From: DATLNF01 sp046590575 | GTDB taxonomy: Bacteria; Actinomycetota; Actinomycetes; BP-191 | Reading direction: 5' to 3' | Length of the DNA: 26,652 nt | Assembly (NCBI GenBank): GCA_046590575.1 | Contig: JBKJUS010000127.1 | Span: forward strand, 1-26,652 | Shown: positions 22,184-26,652 of the stretch, piece after piece | How the letters are laid out: the number at the start of each line of letters is the position of its first letter | Numbering within the stretch: position 1 is the stretch's first letter | The notes under the pieces: model-generated | What the model saw: only the letters and a program-made list of their open reading frames with translations | Databases searched by the model: none | What the model was told of the DNA's origin: nothing | Translations under genes and position numbers: made by a program

Positions 22184-23746
22184 ATGTCTCTCTCCCGCTG
22201 GCTCCGCCCTGTTCTCGCCGTCGCGACGCTGGCCGCCACCCTGGGTCCCCTGCAGTGGGCCGATGCGGCCCCTCGGCAGACCGGACCCGACGACGCGGTC
22301 GTCGTCGCGGTCATCGACTTCGGGATCTCGCCGTACCACTGGGACTATCTCGCGTCGAAGATGCCGCAGGCCATCAACGCCGACCGTAGCGACGACCTGC
22401 CGCTGCGCAAGCCACCGAACACCTGGCTGCCCGGCTACCCGTCACCGAAGAAGTTCGCGTCGTTCAACCGGCTCGACCTGACGCTCGATGAGAGGGACGA
22501 CGGAGCGTCTTTGAAGGAGCTCGACGCTGCTGACGAGGCGAAGTGGGCGAAGGTCCAGCCCAGCAACGTCAAGGAACAGCACGTCTACTGGATGCCCGGC
22601 ACCAAGATCATCGGCGCGATGGCGTGGGCCGATGAGGACACCCCTCGCGGCACGATGATCCGAAACACCGTGCAGAGCGCGCACGGCACCGGCAGCAACA
22701 GCGTCTCCGTCGGCAACCTCAACGGGACCTGCCCGGAGTGCCTGCTCTTCTTCATCGACCTCGACAACGCCACCGTGGCCCAAGGAGAGGCGGCGATCAA
22801 CTGGGCGATGAACCAGCCGTGGATCGACGTCATCACCAACTCTTACGGCTACTCCGCGGTCGAGCGCGATCGGCTTTACGACGGCTCGAACGTCGAGCTG
22901 CAGCGCGCCGCAACGTTACGCGGTCAGACGATCCTCTTCTCCGCCGGCAATGGCCATGGCAGTGCATTCACTGTGCCCAACCAGACGCTGATGTCCTCCC
23001 AGGAGGGTCCCGACTGGATCGTGACTGTCGGCGCGACCGACCCGAAGCACAACCGCAACTACCCGGGTGCCGGCAAGCCTGCTGACATCGCCGGCGTCGG
23101 CAGCGGTTACCCGAGCGCGTATAACGCGTCGTCCACCACCAACGGAGGGACGTTCGGTGGAACGTCGAACGCCACGCCCACCATCGCAGGAACCTACGCG
23201 CGAGCTCTCTACCTCAGCCGTCGACAGCTCGCCGGGCCGAGCCGGATTCAGGCCAACGGGGTGATCGCGAGAGGCCGTGGCAGCTGCGGCCCGGTGCGTC
23301 GTGACTGCGAGCTGCGCGACGGCGCGCTCACAGGAGCCGAGCTGCGCAACCGCCTCTTCCAGGGCGCGACCCCATCGAACGGCGGGTTCACCGACTTGAT
23401 GTCCACCGCACAAGTCCCGAAGGCGGCCGACGAGCGGTACTTCTCCGAGGGTCACGGCACCTATCGGGCACGGCTCAACCGAATCAAGAACGGTGACGGG
23501 GAGTGGTTGGCCGAGTTCCAACGGCTGTGGGGTCCGCTGTCCGGTACGGCGGCCGTCCCTGATCGCCCCGCGGATGAACGCGACTGGATGCTTGTCGACT
23601 CCTGGTGCCGCCAACAGATCTGGGGAGCCTGGGACGGCGGCTACTTCGTGAGCGGAAAAACCGCCCTGCCCGGACCGAGCCCCACCGCGCCCAGCCGGAC
23701 GGCGTACCAGCAGGGCTGCACCGGCCAGCGCCGGCCACCGTACTAG
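22184..23746 (+). CDS. Secreted S8 (subtilisin-like) serine peptidase
   Basis: This is an exported protease of 520 residues. A Sec signal peptide occupies about 1-29 (cleavage near ADAA). The catalytic triad is Asp45 (VAVIDFGISPYH), His167 (SAHGTGSNS) and Ser328 (FGGTSNATPTIAG), and Asn256 (FSAGNGHG) forms the oxyanion hole. Spacing is unusual: 122 residues separate Asp and His, against 32 in subtilisin, while the later spacings are normal. No I9-type propeptide is evident between the signal and Asp45. About 190 residues follow the Ser, containing several Cys that could form disulfides, and a Pro-rich tail. AAGG lies five to six bases before the ATG. The substrate is unknown. Confidence 0.87.
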   Translation: MSLSRWLRPVLAVATLAATLGPLQWADAAPRQTGPDDAVVVAVIDFGISPYHWDYLASKMPQAINADRSDDLPLRKPPNTWLPGYPSPKKFASFNRLDLTLDERDDGASLKELDAADEAKWAKVQPSNVKEQHVYWMPGTKIIGAMAWADEDTPRGTMIRNTVQSAHGTGSNSVSVGNLNGTCPECLLFFIDLDNATVAQGEAAINWAMNQPWIDVITNSYGYSAVERDRLYDGSNVELQRAATLRGQTILFSAGNGHGSAFTVPNQTLMSSQEGPDWIVTVGATDPKHNRNYPGAGKPADIAGVGSGYPSAYNASSTTNGGTFGGTSNATPTIAGTYARALYLSRRQLAGPSRIQANGVIARGRGSCGPVRRDCELRDGALTGAELRNRLFQGATPSNGGFTDLMSTAQVPKAADERYFSEGHGTYRARLNRIKNGDGEWLAEFQRLWGPLSGTAAVPDRPADERDWMLVDSWCRQQIWGAWDGGYFVSGKTALPGPSPTAPSRTAYQQGCTGQRRPPY

Positions 23747-23750
23747 CCGA

Positions 23751-25028
23751 TCAGGCAGTCGCGAGTAGGCGGTCGAGCACGCGTACGCCGAACTCCAAGG
23801 ACTCGACCGGCACTCGCTCATCCACTCCGTGGAACATCGCGGAGAAGTCGAGGTCGGCGGGCAGCCGCAGCGGTGAGAAGCCGAAGCATCGGATACCCAA
23901 CGGCGTCAGGTGCTTGGCATCCGTACCGCCGGAGAGCAGGTAGGGCACCGGGCGCGCGCCGGGGTCCTCAGCTCGCAGCGCGGCGGACATCGCCTCGACG
24001 AGGGCTCCGTCGAAGGTCGTCTCCAGCGCGCGCTGGCCGTTGGTCACTTCACGGATGATGTCCGGGCCCAGGATCTCGTCGAGCTCGGCTTCGAAATCCG
24101 CCTCGAAACCCGGCAGTGGTCGCCCATCGACCTGTGCCGTCGCAGTCTGCGGGATCACGTTGACCTTATATCCGGCCTCGAGCATGGTCGGGTTGGCCGT
24201 ATTGCGGATCGTCGCCCCGATCATCCGGCTGATCGGACCGAGTTTGGCGATCGCCGTCTCCGGGTCGTCGAGGTCAATCTCGATCTCCAGCGCATCCCCG
24301 AGCTCGGTGAGGAACGCCCGCAACGTCTGCGTGAGATGGATGGGCAGCCGGGTTCGGCCAAGCCTGGCCACGGCCTCTGCCAGCGCAGTCACGGCGTTGT
24401 CGTCGTTGAGCATGCTGCCGTGCCCGGCGCGGCCCTTGGCCGTCAGCTGCATCCACGACATGCCCTTCTGCGCCGTCTCGATCAGGTAGAGGCGCAGGTC
24501 GGGCGCAATCGTCACCGAGAAGCCGCCGACCTCGCCGATCGCCTCCGTCACTCCGTCGAAATGCTGCCGGTGATCGCGGGCGAGGACCGCGGCGCCCTCG
24601 TAACCGCCAGCCTCCTCGTCGGGGAAGAACGACAGGACGACGTCGCGGCTCGGCTTGCGTTGTTCGCGCTGGTAATTGCGCACAGTCGCGAGCGTCATCG
24701 CGACCATGTCCTTCATGTCGACGGCGCCGCGGCCCCACACGTAGCCGTCCTTCACCTCGCCGGAGAAGGGGTCGACCTGCCAATCCGCCGCGTCAGCCGG
24801 TACGACGTCGAGATGTCCGTGGATGAGCAGCGCATCCCGGCTGGGGTCGGTGCCTGGCAGGCGCGCGATGACCGCCGTACGTCCGGGTGCGCACTCGATC
24901 ATCGTCGGCTCAAGACCGACCTCTGCGAGCTTGCCCGCGACGTAGTCGGCAGCCGGTCGCTCCTTCTTGCCCGGGTTGCTCGTGTCGATGCGGATGAGGT
25001 CGCTGCACAACTCCACGACATCGCTCAC
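23751..25028 (-). CDS. M20 family metallopeptidase / amidohydrolase
   Basis: This di-zinc amidohydrolase has 425 residues and belongs to the M20 (ArgE/DapE/CPG2) family. The metal and catalytic residues are visible: H72 and D74 (HGHLDVVP), bridging D104 (GRGAVDMKD), catalytic E138 with metal ligand E139 (PDEEAGG), and a C-terminal His in SAMFHGVDERVPV. The dimerisation domain lies about 190-320. Actinobacterial members are usually annotated as M20/M25/M40 hydrolases or dipeptidases; DapE and ArgE proper are shorter, so I assign no specific substrate. The GTG start at 25028 has GGGAG seven bases upstream. It faces the S8 protease gene with only four bases between stops. Confidence 0.9.
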   Translation of the reverse strand: MSDVVELCSDLIRIDTSNPGKKERPAADYVAGKLAEVGLEPTMIECAPGRTAVIARLPGTDPSRDALLIHGHLDVVPADAADWQVDPFSGEVKDGYVWGRGAVDMKDMVAMTLATVRNYQREQRKPSRDVVLSFFPDEEAGGYEGAAVLARDHRQHFDGVTEAIGEVGGFSVTIAPDLRLYLIETAQKGMSWMQLTAKGRAGHGSMLNDDNAVTALAEAVARLGRTRLPIHLTQTLRAFLTELGDALEIEIDLDDPETAIAKLGPISRMIGATIRNTANPTMLEAGYKVNVIPQTATAQVDGRPLPGFEADFEAELDEILGPDIIREVTNGQRALETTFDGALVEAMSAALRAEDPGARPVPYLLSGGTDAKHLTPLGIRCFGFSPLRLPADLDFSAMFHGVDERVPVESLEFGVRVLDRLLATA

Positions 25029-25112
25029 GGCGGGGCTCCCGGTTCACGTCAAGCTGGTGCTCATGATCCTGCCACGAGAGACCGAGAACGTTTCCCCAGA
25101 CCGGCGAAATGC

Positions 25113-25141
25113 TTGCGCACCAACAGATTGAGGGCTAGTAT
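25113..25141 (+). promoter_or_regulatory. Promoter of the DUF222-HNH gene (TTGCGC, 17 bp, TAGTAT)
   Basis: TTGCGC (25113-25118) and TAGTAT (25136-25141) are spaced by exactly 17 bases. The -10 ends seven bases before the ATG, which predicts transcription from the start codon. This is the best -35/-10 pair in the window. Confidence 0.65.
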
Positions 25142-25160
25142 CGAATGTATGTTCGATACT
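25137..25160. promoter_or_regulatory. LexA (SOS) box overlapping promoter and start codon
   Basis: The core at 25141-25156, TCGAATGTATGTTCGA, differs at one base from the actinobacterial LexA palindrome TCGAAC-N4-GTTCGA. The symmetry extends to nine-base perfect arms AGTATCGAA (25137-25145) and TTCGATACT (25152-25160) around six bases. It covers the end of the -10 box and the ATG at 25149, so LexA binding would block initiation directly. Confidence 0.8.
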
Positions 25161-26438
25161 GTGAGAGTGACTGCCGAGCGGCTGACCAAGTGCCCGCATC
25201 ACCTCCGGCTTGCCCTGCTGGAGATCACCCCTCCCAGCCCGGCAGTGATGACCCAGCTGCAAGGAATCGACGTCACCACTCTCGACTTGTACGACCAGGT
25301 CGTCTTGCTGAGGATCTGGGAGCGGCAGCGGGCTTGGCTCGACGCGGCGCAGCAGCCGGTGTTGGTCGCGGTCGGCGGCGAGCGTCGCGACGAGGACTGG
25401 GGCCGGGCGGAGATTAGTGCCGCGTTGCGGCTCTCTACCGTCACCGCACAGCGCCGCCTCGATGTGGCGCGGGACCTGACCTCCCGGCTCACGGCGACAA
25501 TGACCGCGTTGAGCGAGGGACGGTTGTCCTACTTGCATGCCGCCCGCCTCGCCTCGGAGACCGCCTACCTCACCGACCGACAGGCTGCGCGAGTCGAGTC
25601 AGGTGTGCTGCCGTTCGCGGTCGGGTCGGCCGACCGGCCCGGGCTGACTCTCGCTGCCTTTGGCCGCAAGGTCGCCGAAGCCGTCATCAACGTGGACCCG
25701 AAGTCGGCCGATGAACGGCACGAGAGCACCGCGGCTGAACGGAACGTTCGCTCATTCGACACTGGATTCGGCACCGGCGGGGTGAGTGCCTCGAAGATCG
25801 GAGCGGACCAGGTCGCGATGGTCATGGCCGTCCTACGCGCCCGCGCCGGCAAGACCGGCGCCGACGACGAGCGGACCCGTGACCAACGACTCGCCGATGC
25901 GTTCGTCGGTGTCTTCGCCGATGCCCATGGCCGCCTTGACCTGCCGCTCGTCCACGGTCGACGCCCTGTGACGAGCCTCGTCTTCGACTTCGCCACGTGG
26001 GCTGGGCTCGCCGACCACGCCGCCCATCTCGACGGCTACGGCCCGATCCCCCCGGCCATGGCCCGGCGGATCGCCGCCGACTCCGATCTGCGCCGGCTCA
26101 TCACGGACCCCCTCACGGGTCACCTCCTCGACGTGAGCCCGCGGACCTACAAGCCGAGCCAGGCGGTCGCCGACTTCGTCATTGCCCGCGACCGCGAATG
26201 CGACTTTCCGCCGTGCCACCGGCAGGCCCGACACTGCGAGCTGGACCACGTGATCCCGTTCAGCGAAGGAGGTCAGACCACTCGGGCGAATCTCAAAGCC
26301 GGCTGCCCCAGCGACCACCGAATGAGGCACCGGACCCGTTGGCAGCTCACCAACAACCCCGACGGCACGGCCGTCTGGACCAGCCCTGCCGGTCACCTCT
26401 ACCCCATCGCGCCCTGGGACTACCGACCCCTCGAATGA
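25149..26438 (+). CDS. DUF222 domain HNH endonuclease (13E12-like), SOS-regulated
   Basis: The product has 429 residues. The N-terminal 270 form a helical DUF222 domain (IWERQRAWLDAAQQPVLVAV, AEISAALRLSTVTAQRRLDVA). The C-terminal HNH nuclease (about 340-400) has zinc-finger-like cysteines (RECDFPPCHR), D366-H367 (ELDHVIPFSEGG), N381 (RANLKAGC) and DHRMRH. The family is multi-copy in many actinobacteria (13E12 repeats of mycobacteria), and some members there carry LexA boxes. The biological role is not established. The start ATG 25149 lies inside the LexA box and lacks a ribosome binding site; GTG 25161 or 25167 are alternatives. The longer upstream frame is antisense to the M20 gene. Confidence 0.9.
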   Translation: MFDTVRVTAERLTKCPHHLRLALLEITPPSPAVMTQLQGIDVTTLDLYDQVVLLRIWERQRAWLDAAQQPVLVAVGGERRDEDWGRAEISAALRLSTVTAQRRLDVARDLTSRLTATMTALSEGRLSYLHAARLASETAYLTDRQAARVESGVLPFAVGSADRPGLTLAAFGRKVAEAVINVDPKSADERHESTAAERNVRSFDTGFGTGGVSASKIGADQVAMVMAVLRARAGKTGADDERTRDQRLADAFVGVFADAHGRLDLPLVHGRRPVTSLVFDFATWAGLADHAAHLDGYGPIPPAMARRIAADSDLRRLITDPLTGHLLDVSPRTYKPSQAVADFVIARDRECDFPPCHRQARHCELDHVIPFSEGGQTTRANLKAGCPSDHRMRHRTRWQLTNNPDGTAVWTSPAGHLYPIAPWDYRPLE

Positions 26439-26495
26439 GCGCGGTGCCTCCCCCGCTTCACGTCTTGGACTCACCGACGTGCTCCGGTGGTCGGG

Positions 26496-26501
26496 TACTA
26501 T
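26496..26501 (+). promoter_or_regulatory. Putative -10 element of tRNA-Leu
   Basis: TACTAT fits TAnnnT and ends 15 bases before the mature 5' end of the tRNA. TTGGAC at 26465-26470 is too far upstream (25 bases) for a standard -35. Confidence 0.4.
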
Positions 26502-26516
26502 CTGCGCCGTACCCAC

Positions 26517-26600
26517 GTCCGGGTGGCGGAATTGGCAGACGCGCTAGCTTGAGGTGCTAGTGCCCTTCGGGGCTTGGGGGTTCAATTCCCCCCTCGGACA
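26517..26600 (+). tRNA. tRNA-Leu, anticodon GAG
   Basis: This 84-base class II tRNA forms a full cloverleaf. The acceptor strand GTCCGGG pairs with CTCGGAC (one G-T wobble), and the discriminator is A26600. The anticodon stem is CTAGC/GCTAG with loop TTGAGGT, so the anticodon GAG is at 26551-26553 and reads CUC and CUU. A long variable arm TGCCC-TTCG-GGGC, typical of tRNA-Leu, and a T arm with GGGGG-TTCAATTC-CCCCC follow. The CCA end is not encoded. The T-loop has the A at position 58 that TrmI modifies and T at 54. Confidence 0.97.
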
Positions 26601-26621
26601 CAGAATCGCAAGCCTGTGACC

Positions 26622-26638
26622 TGCAACGATGCGTTGCA
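26622..26638. repeat. Inverted repeat downstream of tRNA-Leu
   Basis: TGCAACG (26622-26628) and CGTTGCA (26632-26638) form a perfect seven-base inverted repeat around three bases. No T-tract follows, so it is not a standard intrinsic terminator. It may be an operator for a gene beyond the right edge, or chance. The rest of 26601-26652 shows no coding signal I can support. Confidence 0.5.
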
Positions 26639-26652
26639 AGAGTGCCGAAAAC

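Noticed and set aside
23910..25148. Upstream extension of the DUF222-HNH frame by 413 codons
   Set aside because: The extension is antisense to the M20 peptidase, which has all its metal ligands. The promoter and LexA box place the start at 25149.
25149..26438. HNH gene as part of a group II intron, intein or insertion sequence
   Set aside because: No reverse transcriptase, intein splice motifs, terminal repeats or target duplication; it stands as an independent DUF222-HNH gene.

Overview
The window is a gene-dense, high-GC stretch typical of Actinomycetota. The taxonomic reading rests on gene content: a bacterial proteasome ATPase (ARC/Mpa) fragment, mycothiol biosynthesis (mshC), the actinobacterial SCO1664/DUF3090/phosphomutase block, an F420-type LLM oxidoreductase, and a DUF222-HNH (13E12-like) gene under a LexA box of the actinobacterial type. 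I cannot place it below class. I see no rRNA, CRISPR array, insertion sequence or prophage. No gap between genes exceeds about 150 bases.

Left part (1-8309). Positions 1-70 are a fold-back of nearby sequence, probably a contig-end artefact, and they truncate ARC/Mpa. A ferredoxin lies divergent to ARC. Next is a four-gene minus-strand operon (4324 to 1173): a membrane site-2 protease with CBS domains, a ubiquitin-like MoaD/ThiS protein resembling TtuB, a TtuA-type tRNA 2-thiolase, and TrmI (m1A58). Two of its three junctions are ATGA overlaps. Then come a membrane PAS-EAL c-di-GMP phosphodiesterase, a small methyltransferase, a fumarylacetoacetate hydrolase family protein and an unrecognised 282-residue protein.

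Middle part (8306-15904). dxs (MEP isoprenoid pathway) is divergent from a PQQ-dependent sugar dehydrogenase lipoprotein. An RNA m5U methyltransferase follows a KimA-like APC permease, and divergent from the permease is a pair of TrkA/CeoB-CeoC-type RCK proteins, together a potassium-homeostasis locus.

Right part (15901-26652). A six-gene minus-strand operon runs LLM oxidoreductase, uppP, phosphomutase, DUF3090, SCO1664 kinase-like protein, mshC. An aldo/keto reductase and a secreted S8 protease follow on the plus strand, then a convergent M20 peptidase, the SOS-boxed DUF222-HNH gene, and tRNA-Leu(GAG).

Two organisational habits stand out. Every convergent gene pair overlaps or abuts at its stop codons, three of them sharing stop-codon bases. 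Several genes carry a TAnnnT -10 element 6-8 bases before the start codon with no ribosome binding site, the signature of leaderless mRNAs. The strongest candidate for an under-described system is the protease / ubiquitin-like protein / TtuA / TrmI operon. It couples two modifications of the tRNA T-loop to a ubiquitin-like sulfur carrier, next to proteasome genes.
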